IMG/VR virus record: IMGVR_UViG_3300043570_000986
Coordinates: 23,246-87,245 of that record
Reading direction: 5' to 3' (one strand)
DNA from: a virus
Length of the DNA: 64,000 bases
Every line of letters starts with the position of its first letter. Positions within the stretch are counted from its first letter, which is position 1. Under the pieces are notes generated by a model, which worked only from the letters and a program-made list of their open reading frames with translations, was not told the origin of the DNA and did no database searches. Shown here one piece after another: positions 46,748 through 54,910 of the stretch. Position numbers and translations under genes: made by a program.

Positions 46748-47736
46748 TTTAGTTTCTTTTTAATTAAGTTAAAAGCTTTCTTATAGCCATATTTTTTAAT
46801 GTAATCACTTATATCTTTTTCATCAGGTATAAAGAAAAACTCTACATCATATTCTAATAAGAAATCACCAGTAGAGGTATATCCTTGATCATCATTATCA
46901 AGCACTAAGATAACTCTTTTAAATCTTTTAACCAATTCATTATAAGATTTTTTACTTAATTTATTAGTTTCTGCTTGTAAACCTACTGCTGAATATCCAA
47001 ATTCATAGAAAGTCATAACATCTTTAAGTGACTTAGTTATAAACAATATATCACCAGTTTCAGGTAATTGATCATAACCCTGTAAACAATCTGCACCTAC
47101 ATTACTTAACCATTTACCTTCTTTAGTAATAGAATAAGGACTATAGATTTTAAGATACTCAGAATTATTTTTAAAGAACTTATAAGAATATAAAGGATTA
47201 TCATTCTTATGATTAAATACATAATGCTTATCTCCTTTAACTAAATATACATTCTTACAAGCTTTGACATTAAAGAATTGTAGAGTTGTTAGTGAAATAT
47301 GATATTGATTCCAATAGTGATAATCTAACATGTTAAATGGTCTTACAACTACTTGAATATTAGATTTAACTTTAACTAACTTAGGAGCATCATTACTTAA
47401 CAATAATTGAGGGGTAACTTTAAAGTTACTATCTTTTAACCCAAAGTCATTAGCAATGATATTACAAGTTTCATGATAGTTAGATCCATATTTTCTACTT
47501 ACATAATCAAATGCTAGAAAATAATCTCCATTACCAAAATCTTTATAATAAGGTATTCCTGATGCACTGATTACTATTCTACAACTTGCATTTCTATCAT
47601 TATAAAATTCTGATTTAAAACTAGATTCTAATGAATTATAATTACTACAATATCTTTCTAATATCTGTAACTCTGTAACATACTTAAGTATTTCTTCTTT
47701 TGTTATTTGTAAACTTGCACTATCAAAATTGAACAT
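46744..47736 (-). CDS. Toprim DNA primase
   Basis: 330 residues. The C-terminal Toprim domain holds LVLDNDDQG (278-285) with the metal-binding D-x-D pattern, and ITKSLKDVM (233-241) in the place of the usual TEG-x-x-D motif. The N-terminal ~100 residues (SCRIVISASGIPYYKDFGNG) look like the CHC2-type domain but without the zinc cysteines, as in several phage primases. It makes RNA primers at the fork. It follows the SSB-like gene and is preceded by an unusual leader element (47753-47838). Confidence 0.8.
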   Translation of the reverse strand: MFNFDSASLQITKEEILKYVTELQILERYCSNYNSLESSFKSEFYNDRNASCRIVISASGIPYYKDFGNGDYFLAFDYVSRKYGSNYHETCNIIANDFGLKDSNFKVTPQLLLSNDAPKLVKVKSNIQVVVRPFNMLDYHYWNQYHISLTTLQFFNVKACKNVYLVKGDKHYVFNHKNDNPLYSYKFFKNNSEYLKIYSPYSITKEGKWLSNVGADCLQGYDQLPETGDILFITKSLKDVMTFYEFGYSAVGLQAETNKLSKKSYNELVKRFKRVILVLDNDDQGYTSTGDFLLEYDVEFFFIPDEKDISDYIKKYGYKKAFNLIKKKLK

Positions 47737-47752
47737 AATTTAATTTTTAAAA

Positions 47753-47838
47753 AGTAATAATAGGCTGTAACAGATGCATTTATCTAGACATATGCTCCAT
47801 AAGTTTCCAAATAGTTTCTAGCCACCTATTATTACTTA
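47753..47838 (-). promoter_or_regulatory. Structured 5' leader of the primase gene
   Basis: A perfect 13-bp inverted repeat, AAGTAATAATAGG at 47753 with CCTATTATTACTT at 47826, encloses 60 bases. In the minus-strand RNA the element opens TAATAATAGGTGGC and closes GTTACAGCCTATTATTA. It ends 17 bases before the primase ATG. A related element with the same outer segments precedes the gene at 54155-54892. It could be a riboswitch, a protein-binding leader or an RNA processing site; this is inference. Confidence 0.55.
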
Positions 47839-47847
47839 ATTATTTAT

Positions 47848-47877
47848 TGTCACAAATATACAAAAATATGTGACAAA
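47848..47877 (-). other. Inverted repeat just after the SSB-like gene
   Basis: TTGTCACA and TGTGACAA, 8 bp each, are separated by an A+T-rich loop of about 14 bases (coordinates to within one or two bases). It lies directly after the stop of the SSB-like gene. There is no clear T-run, so it may be an operator or an RNA-stability hairpin rather than a terminator. Confidence 0.45.
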
Positions 47878-48471
47878 TTAGAATGTAACTGAATCTGCTG
47901 CTGGACTTGAGAATCCTGCTTGAGGTGCATTATCAGTTGCTGGTTCAATAGCTAATTTCTTAACATTTTTATCAGCATTAAAGAATAATTTACTATCTGC
48001 TTCAGCAATTGCTTTAGACTCACAGAATACACCATTACCAAAAGAAGAAGCTACATACTTAGTTCCCTTTTGAGAGATCTTTTCTTCACCATTAACTTTT
48101 AATCTGAACTCTTTACCAATAACTAACATAGCTAATTTTTGAGCTAATTCTTCAGCAGATTTAGCATTAGGCATTTTAGTTTTAGCTGTAGCTTCATCTA
48201 AATTATTAGATGCTGCAACTAATGCTAAGATTGCATTCTTAGAAATATCCCAAGCTGATTTTTGTTTACCAGGATTAACTACTGTACTTAAATAATACTG
48301 TTGCTTTAATTCAGCACCATGACTATCTTCTACTGTAAACTCTAAATAAGGAGTTTGTTTTTGTGTACTAAGACCATTAGTAATACTTGTTACTTTAGTA
48401 ATACAAATACCTGGTTTAATAGTTTCTTTGTAATTACCTTTAGATACTTCTGCGTTTTCAAAATTGAACAT
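47878..48471 (-). CDS. Single-stranded DNA-binding-like protein
   Basis: 197 residues. The N-terminus MFNFENAEVSKGNYKETIKP and the following beta-rich region with YLEFTVEDSHG resemble phage DUF669/SSB-like OB-fold proteins. The C-terminal ~35 residues are Ala/Pro/Ser-rich, flexible and end in DSVTF, comparable to the short aromatic-ending acidic tails of SSBs. It lies between the Toprim primase and RecA-fold ATPase genes in the replication operon. It would coat single-stranded DNA and recruit replication proteins. The call rests on context plus pattern. Confidence 0.6.
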   Translation of the reverse strand: MFNFENAEVSKGNYKETIKPGICITKVTSITNGLSTQKQTPYLEFTVEDSHGAELKQQYYLSTVVNPGKQKSAWDISKNAILALVAASNNLDEATAKTKMPNAKSAEELAQKLAMLVIGKEFRLKVNGEEKISQKGTKYVASSFGNGVFCESKAIAEADSKLFFNADKNVKKLAIEPATDNAPQAGFSSPAADSVTF

Positions 48472-48513
48472 AATTTTATATTTTAATTGTTTAATAATTT
48501 AATTTAAGAGAAG

Positions 48514-49182
48514 TTATTCTCCTAATTGATATTTTGCTATTTTATCCAAGATTAACTTATAATCATTTGGTTCAAACTTATCTAAACATCCTTCTGGAGA
48601 TTTAGCAAGTCTTAAGCCATCATAATTAGTTAAAAATGAATATTCCATTTTTCCATTTACTTCTTTCACATCAGCATGTAGAACATAAGTAAAATAAGAA
48701 GGAATCTTAATCTGGTTATCCAATAACTTACCTACAGTTTGTAAAGTAATTTCTGTATCACCATTTATATTGGTACTTCTTTCAGTATGTCCTATCACTA
48801 TCACATTTAAATCATCACGCAACTTTTCTTCCATTTTAATTAAGCCTTGGAATACGTCAACAGCTAAATCTGACCACTTTTGAAAACCATTAATTTTGGC
48901 ATCAGCCATAACTCTGTTAGTTAAAAAGTGAGTAAAATCCTCAACAACAATTGTCTTGAATTTTGTACCATCATTAGCTTTTGTTAGTATAACTTTAAGC
49001 TCTGGAAACGTAGAACAATTTACTACATTGCCTTTTTCTGTACTGTATTTCACAGCACCACCCTTAAAAGGTAATTCTTTTCTATTAGGTTTAACCAATA
49101 GAGTTGTATTCTCATCTAGATTTAATATGGCTCTAGATTTGCCACTACCAGGATTTCCGATAGCTAAGATAATTCTTCCCAT
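48514..49182 (-). CDS. RecA-fold ATPase, Sak4-like recombination protein
   Basis: 222 residues. Walker A is GNPGSGKS at 9-16. The Walker B strand is TIVVEDFTHFL near 78-88, and VIVIGHTE near 125 could be sensor or motif III. The compact single-domain size fits Sak4-type annealing/recombination ATPases and the phage nucleotide-binding protein family. It would load on SSB-coated DNA and promote single-strand annealing. It sits directly between the SSB-like and DnaB-like genes, which supports a replication or repair role. Confidence 0.65.
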   Translation of the reverse strand: MGRIILAIGNPGSGKSRAILNLDENTTLLVKPNRKELPFKGGAVKYSTEKGNVVNCSTFPELKVILTKANDGTKFKTIVVEDFTHFLTNRVMADAKINGFQKWSDLAVDVFQGLIKMEEKLRDDLNVIVIGHTERSTNINGDTEITLQTVGKLLDNQIKIPSYFTYVLHADVKEVNGKMEYSFLTNYDGLRLAKSPEGCLDKFEPNDYKLILDKIAKYQLGE

Positions 49183-49183
49183 T

Positions 49184-50242
49184 TTACTTGTTTAAGTACA
49201 TTGTGTAATCTTCTGTTGTCATTTCTCTAGGTAATTCTTCAAAGTAACCAGCTTCAGGCTTAGTATATAATCCGATGGATATATTATCTGCACCAAGTCT
49301 ATTTTTAATGGCTTTAAGAAGTCTGTACTTTCCACGTAAATTACCAGGAAAACCTTCAACATTAATATTGTAAGTTAAGCTTGTTTCTAGTTGCATTTTA
49401 TAAGGGTTTAATAAACCTAATACTACATCTGCATCTATATACAAGTTACCTGAATCACGAAAGTCATTTTGTTCTGGTGAAAGATCTACACCTCTAAATT
49501 TAACTCGTTCAATATTACTAAGAGATTGATTAAATTGTTGTACTATAAAAAATGTCATATTAAACATATTTCTACAACCAACAATATATTCAGACATCTT
49601 ATCCATATTTTGTTTTAGAGTAAATCCTCTTTCAAATTTTAACAAACTAGCATGATCTAAAACTACAATATTGTATTCTTCTTTGTTATTAGCAGTCCAA
49701 CTAATAATTCTTTCTCTAGTTTCATTATTTTCATCAATATAAGGCTCTTTAACAAAAGTACCTTTGGTTGACATTATTGTCCACCATTCATGGTACAATC
49801 CTGTAGGATTTGTAGGAACCCAGTGCCATTTTATTTGTGAAAATATTTCTTCTAATTCAGGTAATTCAGAATCTACAATTTCTTGCTCTTCTAAATTCAT
49901 TCTTAGTTTTCCCATTCCTTTTATTAATTGAGGAGAAATAACTTTTTTATATTTATTATATATAATAATAGATAACCAATTAGCTTTTTTAGAAATTTCA
50001 TCAATTTCCCAAGAATAATAAGTTACATTTAAAGGTATTCCTTTTGCTCTAGCATCTCGAATACCATTTAATATTATAAAATCACAAAGAGTTGTTTTAG
50101 AACTTCCTGACAGTCCACCTATTAAAGTATAACAACTTCTTTGCGTATTATAAATATAATCGTTAATTCTATTAAATCCATTAGCTAATCCTTCATATTC
50201 ACCAGCAAGACCTTGGGCTATTCTTTTTTTAAATTGCGTCAT
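49184..50242 (-). CDS. DnaB-like replicative helicase with altered Walker A
   Basis: 352 residues. The P-loop at 43-50 is GLSGSSKT, so the last Gly of the usual GxxxxGKT is Ser. Other features fit DnaB: VTYYSWEI (motif 1a-like), NIVVLDHASLL (Walker B), FFIVQQFNQ (a motif 3-like Gln pair), and a late RLLKAIKNRLG (Arg finger-like). There is no N-terminal DnaG-binding domain. It is translationally coupled to its upstream neighbour (14-base overlap). It would unwind DNA 5'-3' ahead of the family B polymerase. Confidence 0.75.
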   Translation of the reverse strand: MTQFKKRIAQGLAGEYEGLANGFNRINDYIYNTQRSCYTLIGGLSGSSKTTLCDFIILNGIRDARAKGIPLNVTYYSWEIDEISKKANWLSIIIYNKYKKVISPQLIKGMGKLRMNLEEQEIVDSELPELEEIFSQIKWHWVPTNPTGLYHEWWTIMSTKGTFVKEPYIDENNETRERIISWTANNKEEYNIVVLDHASLLKFERGFTLKQNMDKMSEYIVGCRNMFNMTFFIVQQFNQSLSNIERVKFRGVDLSPEQNDFRDSGNLYIDADVVLGLLNPYKMQLETSLTYNINVEGFPGNLRGKYRLLKAIKNRLGADNISIGLYTKPEAGYFEELPREMTTEDYTMYLNK

Positions 50243-50828
50243 AGTTTTTTGTATCTTTAGTTAATACTTCAATATTGCTAACTTCATTAATATACTGTTC
50301 CCAAGTTCTTTGAGAAAGAAATGTAGCTAATAACTGCATAAATTCCTGTTTATTGTCTTTTAGATGCTCTCTGTAGTACTTTTGGACACATAATAATATT
50401 TTCTTATGTAATTCTATATCTATACTATTGTTAACCAGACAAGATTTATATAGTTTCTTACATCTTACTAAATCATTATGTAATCTTCTTGTACCTCCAG
50501 TAATTCTCTTAACACTGTTAGGATAAGTAGACAGTAATTCTCTAAAACATACATCAAAAGATGCATTATCTTGCACATTAAATATGTTTTTTGTGATTTC
50601 TGTCACACTTATACTATCAAAAGTGCAATTTAATGCATCTTTAAGCACAATAAAACCAGAATCTCTTAAATTGTAAAATACTTGTGAGTTAATTGTTCCA
50701 CAATTGTAAACATATTTCACAAGTATTTCTTCTTCTTTGTTGACTAAACAATATAAAATAAACCATTCTTCTATCTTTAGTTTATTAGTATATAATTTGT
50801 TTAAGTCTACACTAATTTGTTCAATCAT
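50229..50828 (-). CDS. Hypothetical replication-operon protein
   Basis: 199 residues, helical. The C-terminal part FMQLLATFLSQRTWEQYINE resembles segments of phage helicase-loader or DnaT-like proteins, but the likeness is weak. It is wedged between the two helicase genes with overlaps of 14 and 4 bases, which suggests a partner of one of them. The central basic segment (GGTRRLHNDLVRCKKLYK) could contact DNA. Confidence 0.5.
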   Translation of the reverse strand: MIEQISVDLNKLYTNKLKIEEWFILYCLVNKEEEILVKYVYNCGTINSQVFYNLRDSGFIVLKDALNCTFDSISVTEITKNIFNVQDNASFDVCFRELLSTYPNSVKRITGGTRRLHNDLVRCKKLYKSCLVNNSIDIELHKKILLCVQKYYREHLKDNKQEFMQLLATFLSQRTWEQYINEVSNIEVLTKDTKNYDAI

Positions 50829-51910
50829 AAGTATGTTATTTTATTTTGGTTAAATCCTTCTAATGCAGATTTAACCCATTGTTCATCAATCGTGTCCTTG
50901 TAACATAATATATGTATTGTACTACAATCATCAGGATTTAATCTAAGAAACCTAAATATCTTTTGACTAGCTTTTCTCTCATTGCCGTAAGAGTGTAAGA
51001 TAATTCCAAACTTTAGATTAGGTATATTAATTCCTTCTGATAATTGTTCTACTGCACATAATTTATTATTCATACCATTACTAACTTTAAACTTTTCTAA
51101 ATTAGATTCAGAAAACTTATTATTAGAATGATAAGTTACAGGACATATTCTTGCTGCTTGTTCTTGAGTACTAGCAAAACATAAGCATTTATTGTGTAAT
51201 CCTATAGTATTTAACAGATACCTTGCTTTAACTTCTTTAGTTAAGAATCCTTGCATTGCCTTCATGCGTTGTATAGCTGCAATCTGTTTCATCTTACCAT
51301 GTGAGCTATCTACACGTCCTGTCCAATAATTATAAATAGCTAGTTCGCTAGTCATCCAAGTAGCTTGAGGTTTCACAACCTTAATATTCTTTTCCTTATC
51401 TAATTGTACATAATGTACAACTACTCTATAATCATTCAATATAGAATGATCTACTGCTTGATCTGTATTATAAGAATACACTATAGGACAATACTTATCT
51501 ACCATAAAACCACTTTCTGATTTTTCATCCCTAGGAGGGGTTCCTGTAAGTCCTAATATTGGTCCTTTATAATTACTCATCCAAGCATTCTTAGTTAATT
51601 TAAGATTATGCACTTCGTCTAAATAAATACCATCATAATCATGGCTTTGTTTATTTAAAGATAGATAAGTAGAGAATGTAATATTTTCAAGTAGATATTC
51701 AAGATTAAACTTTTTAGCGTCATCTTTCCAAGATTGAAAAATAGATTTCTTTGGAGCTACTACTAAAAATTTACAATGACCAAATTGCTCTGATTCCATA
51801 TGTCTTAATCCTATAAGGGTTTTACCCGTACCTCCTGAAAGTGCAACTGTTGCTCTACTTTTATCTTCTAATAACTTTAAAACTTTATCTTGAATATCTT
51901 CTCTAGTCAT
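50825..51910 (-). CDS. SF2 helicase (DEVH box)
   Basis: 361 residues. Motif I is SGGTGKT at 25-31, motif II DEVH at 98-101, motif III TGTPP at 122-126, and the motif VI-like segment QKIFRFLRL near 330. The order and spacing identify a superfamily 2 helicase of the DEAD/SNF2-like group common in phages, shortened compared with UvsW. It may remodel recombination intermediates or origin DNA. It overlaps the next gene by four bases. Confidence 0.8.
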   Translation of the reverse strand: MTREDIQDKVLKLLEDKSRATVALSGGTGKTLIGLRHMESEQFGHCKFLVVAPKKSIFQSWKDDAKKFNLEYLLENITFSTYLSLNKQSHDYDGIYLDEVHNLKLTKNAWMSNYKGPILGLTGTPPRDEKSESGFMVDKYCPIVYSYNTDQAVDHSILNDYRVVVHYVQLDKEKNIKVVKPQATWMTSELAIYNYWTGRVDSSHGKMKQIAAIQRMKAMQGFLTKEVKARYLLNTIGLHNKCLCFASTQEQAARICPVTYHSNNKFSESNLEKFKVSNGMNNKLCAVEQLSEGINIPNLKFGIILHSYGNERKASQKIFRFLRLNPDDCSTIHILCYKDTIDEQWVKSALEGFNQNKITYL

Positions 51911-51911
51911 A

Positions 51912-51995
51912 TTATTTTTTACTAAAAGTATTTATACATTTGTTTATTAATAAATAACTACAAATTATTAATGTTATAATTATATTGGTATCCAT
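51912..51995 (-). CDS. Possible 27-residue membrane micropeptide
   Basis: The frame MDTNIIITLIICSYLLINKC continues for seven more residues. It starts one base after the upstream stop (TAATATG) and ends just before the helicase start. A single hydrophobic helix occupies most of it. Position and spacing copy the coupling seen elsewhere in the operon, but the peptide is very short. Confidence 0.35.
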   Translation of the reverse strand: MDTNIIITLIICSYLLINKCINTFSKK

Positions 51996-51996
51996 A

Positions 51997-52227
51997 TTAG
52001 TCTACTAAAGTAAATGATGGTGCATGAAACTTACGAATTTTCAAGCCTGCTGATTTTAATAATTTAGTTGTTTGAGCAATATTCAAACCATAGTGATTTG
52101 CAATTTGTTCTTTCTTACTACCTGATTCAACCATTGCAGCTAATGCAGCTTTAGAGATTGTTCTAGCAGTTGTAGTAGTCTGTGCTACTGGAGTAACTTC
52201 TGTTACTGAGTTTAATTGTACTTCCAT
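51997..52227 (-). CDS. Small helix-turn-helix protein
   Basis: 76 residues. A Thr-rich N-terminal half precedes SKAALAAMVESGSKKEQIAN and HYGLNIAQTTKLLKSAGL, which fit a helix-turn-helix of the resolvase/Hin type. It is a candidate transcription or replication regulator within the replication operon. No dimerisation domain is visible. The leader TTTGTTTTTG on the plus strand reads as the usual A-rich start context on the minus strand. Confidence 0.65.
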   Translation of the reverse strand: MEVQLNSVTEVTPVAQTTTTARTISKAALAAMVESGSKKEQIANHYGLNIAQTTKLLKSAGLKIRKFHAPSFTLVD

Positions 52228-52238
52228 TTGTTTTTGTT

Positions 52239-52541
52239 TTATTTGTTATTTATTAATTTTTGATTTAAAAAATCTATCAAATATGATAAATCTTCTGCTT
52301 GTTGTTCAATAATTGGTTCTTCAATATTTAATACATATTTTTTAAATTGATCAATAGTTATTAAAACAAAACCACCCCCCGCCGGCCCCGTCCCGGTGCC
52401 CGTCCATTGAATATAATTAGATGGACATGAGTTATTTGAATATCTAACAATATTAATTCTCCAATTATCTACTAATTCTCTATCACATTCTTCAAATTTA
52501 AGATACCAGTTATCTTTAGGGAATATATATTCTTCATCCAT
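52239..52541 (-). CDS. Hypothetical protein with a G+C-rich Gly/Thr insert
   Basis: 100 residues, acidic. The first 45 and last 40 residues use normal A+T-rich codons. Between them lies WTGTGTGPAGGGF, encoded by G+C-rich codons (see the tract at 52372-52405). VLITIDQFKKYVL after it looks like a conserved core strand and helix. It overlaps the PrimPol gene by eight bases. The function is unknown. Confidence 0.55.
   Translation of the reverse strand: MDEEYIFPKDNWYLKFEECDRELVDNWRINIVRYSNNSCPSNYIQWTGTGTGPAGGGFVLITIDQFKKYVLNIEEPIIEQQAEDLSYLIDFLNQKLINNK
52372..52405. other. 34-base G+C island inside a coding region
   Basis: About 30 of 34 bases are G or C, in a genome where most 30-base stretches have fewer than 10. 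It encodes a Gly/Thr-rich loop on the minus strand without breaking the frame. It includes a run of six C followed by GCCGGCCCCG. Confidence 0.8.
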
Positions 52542-53001
52542 TTAATTTATCTACTTTTATTCCTTGAAATAATGATTCTAGCCAAGTATTCATATCAGAA
52601 GAAGTTTCTTTAATTAAATGAATACATTGTCTAATATCTACATTATGTGGATATTTAACATAACCCATTGCATAAGAGCCTTTAGCAACTCTTAAATCTA
52701 AGCCATACTTAGTAGCTTTATTTAAAAGTTGCTTATCTCCTGTATAATTAAGCCAACAATGAGCTCCACCTGATTTTGTATTATACATAAATGATTGTTG
52801 TAATTCAGATAAAATATTATCAGGTATAAATTCATAACCATTTTTATCATTCTTAACATCAATATCTAATATAATATAATTATCTGATGGTGCTACAGCT
52901 AAAGCATAACCTTCTGGTACATTACCTTCAAAAAATGTATTATCTGGAACCATAGACCATTTTACAATTGGAGCATTTGATTTTAAGAGAAATGATTTCA
53001 T
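52534..53001 (-). CDS. PrimPol-type (archaeo-eukaryotic) primase domain
   Basis: 155 residues. The catalytic signature of bifunctional primase/polymerase N-terminal domains is present: ILDIDVK with D46 and D48, SGGAHCW with H81 (the S-x-H-like motif), and GLDLRV with D102, followed by GSYAMGYVKY. In larger homologues this domain is joined to a helicase; here it stands alone. The next gene (53001-53252) resembles the helical PriCT-type partner. A second priming enzyme besides the Toprim primase is notable. Confidence 0.75.
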   Translation of the reverse strand: MKSFLLKSNAPIVKWSMVPDNTFFEGNVPEGYALAVAPSDNYIILDIDVKNDKNGYEFIPDNILSELQQSFMYNTKSGGAHCWLNYTGDKQLLNKATKYGLDLRVAKGSYAMGYVKYPHNVDIRQCIHLIKETSSDMNTWLESLFQGIKVDKLNG

Positions 53002-53252
53002 TAGAATTTATATTGAACTTTAGCGTGTTTAGTTGTCCACCATTTTTTGTAATTACTAGCTTTACAGTAATCCCAAAGTCTATCTATTTCTTCTTGAATA
53101 AATGAATCATTATCAATTTCTTGTTCTAATTCATCTTCTAATTGCCCTTGATCCCAACCTAAATGTTGAGCATATCCAATAAGTGTTACTACACTACTAT
53201 TTCTTGAGCCTGGCTCAAAAGAAATATCATTATCTGTTATAAACTTTCTCAT
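53001..53252 (-). CDS. PriCT-like primase accessory domain
   Basis: 83 residues. PGSRNSSVVTLIGYAQHLGW followed by EDELEQEI and RLWDYCKAS matches the helical domain usually found C-terminal to PrimPol domains (RN near the start, G-W/L, then alternating acidic helices). It lies immediately upstream of the PrimPol gene, sharing one base. So the two halves of a normally fused protein seem to be split and in reverse order. The family is assigned by pattern. Confidence 0.55.
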   Translation of the reverse strand: MRKFITDNDISFEPGSRNSSVVTLIGYAQHLGWDQGQLEDELEQEIDNDSFIQEEIDRLWDYCKASNYKKWWTTKHAKVQYKF

Positions 53253-53253
53253 A

Positions 53254-53436
53254 TTAAATATTGCTATAAGGGTTTTCTAAAATCCATGCTTGTAATTCAT
53301 CAACAGAATTAAATCCTAAACCAGATAAATCCTTGTTTCCTATTTTACTCCATGTGTCTTTGTTATTAAGTAAATGTGCTCTAGCCTCAGCTTTCATATT
53401 TCTTAATTCATTCAGTAAGTTATCTATCTCACTCAT
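53254..53436 (-). CDS. Small hypothetical protein
   Basis: 60 residues, helical, beginning MSEIDNLLNELRNMKAEARA, with a C-terminal WILENPYSN. Its ATG overlaps the stop of the DUF932-like gene (TAATG) and is part of the 31-bp repeat. No family is recognised. Confidence 0.55.
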   Translation of the reverse strand: MSEIDNLLNELRNMKAEARAHLLNNKDTWSKIGNKDLSGLGFNSVDELQAWILENPYSNI

Positions 53437-53464
53437 TATGCTAATGTTTTTAAGGTTAATAATT
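53434..53464. repeat. Direct repeat copy A flanking the DUF932-like gene
   Basis: CATTATGCTAATGTTTTTAA and the next 11 bases match the sequence at 54153-54183 with two mismatches. The repeat spans the last codons of one gene and the start codon of the next. Confidence 0.85.
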
Positions 53465-54155
53465 CTTTTTTGATAAAGTTATGTACTTTAACATGGTCAT
53501 TTAAATGATTATTAATTGTGCTTGTTTTTAAACTTTCTGTAATATTATTATAAAAATCCCAAACAGTATCATTTGTAAAATCTTTTGAATAATATAACTC
53601 ATTCTTGATAATATCTAATTGAGTAGATGTTATCATCTTTTCTTCAATATACATTCTACCTAACAATTCAGAACAAGTCTTTTTTGTTATATCTCTTTCT
53701 TTCATTAAATTTCTATCAGCAATAATAGAGTTAAATGAAATATCAAATTCATTGATAGAATCTATAATTTTATTTTTAACAATTGAGCTAGCTGCACCAG
53801 TATGTTTTCTAATTAAAGAAATATCTCCTGATATTACTCCATTTGAACAAATCCATACTTGACCACCTATTGCTAATCCTGCAGACATAGTCTTGTTATA
53901 ACTATTTCTAAAAGCCATCATAATACCTAACTCACTATCAGTGTGTTCTATACCATAATAACCTATTAATTTAGTTCCTTCATGATTAGCTTTGTAATTA
54001 GAAGTTTTAATCTTAAAACCTTTAATGTCTAATTGTTCTTTAATACCTTCTATTATTTCCCTATGTGAAATAGGACTATAAGTTAAAGTTTTATTAGGAA
54101 CTGGTACTTCTAATAGTTCAGTTTCACTAAAATTGTTCATTATTAAATGTTTCAT
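53436..54155 (-). CDS. DUF932-like phage/plasmid protein
   Basis: 239 residues from the ATG at 54155 (MKHLIMNNFSETELLEV). An upstream in-frame ATG at 54215 lies inside the preceding gene and is not favoured. The segment MAFRNSYNKTMSAGLAIGGQ, followed by VWICSNG, is the hallmark of DUF932 proteins found in phages and plasmids, whose biochemical role is not established. The C-terminus ELLTLKTLA nearly repeats the C-terminus of the upstream protein. The gene lies exactly between two 31-bp repeats, as if inserted as a unit. Confidence 0.7.
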   Translation of the reverse strand: MKHLIMNNFSETELLEVPVPNKTLTYSPISHREIIEGIKEQLDIKGFKIKTSNYKANHEGTKLIGYYGIEHTDSELGIMMAFRNSYNKTMSAGLAIGGQVWICSNGVISGDISLIRKHTGAASSIVKNKIIDSINEFDISFNSIIADRNLMKERDITKKTCSELLGRMYIEEKMITSTQLDIIKNELYYSKDFTNDTVWDFYNNITESLKTSTINNHLNDHVKVHNFIKKELLTLKTLA

Positions 54156-54183
54156 TATACTAATGTTTTTAATGTTAATAATT
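54153..54183. repeat. Direct repeat copy B flanking the DUF932-like gene
   Basis: CATTATACTAATGTTTTTAA and the next 11 bases match copy A at 53434-53464 except at two positions; the copies are 719 bases apart. It covers the end of the nucleotidyltransferase gene (LLTLKTLV) and the start of the DUF932-like gene. Confidence 0.85.
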
Positions 54184-54892
54184 GTTCTGGAGTAATACTT
54201 AGATCTCTTTTCCAAACTTTAAGAATCTTTAGTACAACTTCAAATTGTTCAATAGTATCTTCAAAATACTTATTACCTTTATCAGATTTATAAAAATTAT
54301 CTGTTAAAATAATTTCTTCTACAATTTCAATATACTTATCAGTTACAGAACTTAAGTCATAACCTCTTTGTGTATATTTAACTACTCTTTCAAACTGTCT
54401 TAATAGACGTTTAGTACCCCAGAAATTACATCTATAAAATGTACTATTCCACTTATTCCATGTACCTTCTTTACCTGTAGATTCTCTTAAAGTCATTGTT
54501 TTACCTGTCTTAATATCATAAGCTGTTGTTATAATATCTAAGTCAAAGTTACTAACTACATCAAAACAAGTTTTATTAAACTTTTTAAATATAACATTTA
54601 CGTCTACACATAAATTATATTTAAATTTGATTGTAATTAATCCTAGTGAATCTAACGAAGATTTATCTTCATTTGTAAACTCATCAAACTTATGTTTTTC
54701 TAAAGGATCTAAGATATTAAACATTGGATTATAATACATAAACCAAAGTAGTTTTGTAAAACTAGCTTTGTCATAAGTAAATAAATCAATGTCTTGTCCT
54801 TCAAAGTAATCTAAAAGACATGAACCTGTAATACATCCATTAATCTCTTGTTTTTTTAATATTTCAATACAATTTTCAATTTGTTCTTTCAT
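54155..54892 (-). CDS. Nucleotidyltransferase-fold protein
   Basis: 245 residues. CITGSCLLDYFEGQDIDLFT holds the Pol-beta-type signature: G23-S24 and D34-x-D36. D97 in LCVDVNV is a candidate third carboxylate. The C-terminal ~120 residues are helical. Such phage proteins may add nucleotides to RNA or proteins; the substrate is unknown. A structured leader related to the one before the primase gene precedes it. The gene ends on the repeat bordering the DUF932-like gene. Confidence 0.65.
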   Translation of the reverse strand: MKEQIENCIEILKKQEINGCITGSCLLDYFEGQDIDLFTYDKASFTKLLWFMYYNPMFNILDPLEKHKFDEFTNEDKSSLDSLGLITIKFKYNLCVDVNVIFKKFNKTCFDVVSNFDLDIITTAYDIKTGKTMTLRESTGKEGTWNKWNSTFYRCNFWGTKRLLRQFERVVKYTQRGYDLSSVTDKYIEIVEEIILTDNFYKSDKGNKYFEDTIEQFEVVLKILKVWKRDLSITPEQLLTLKTLV

Positions 54893-54910
54893 TTAGTTTG
54901 TTTTAAAAAT

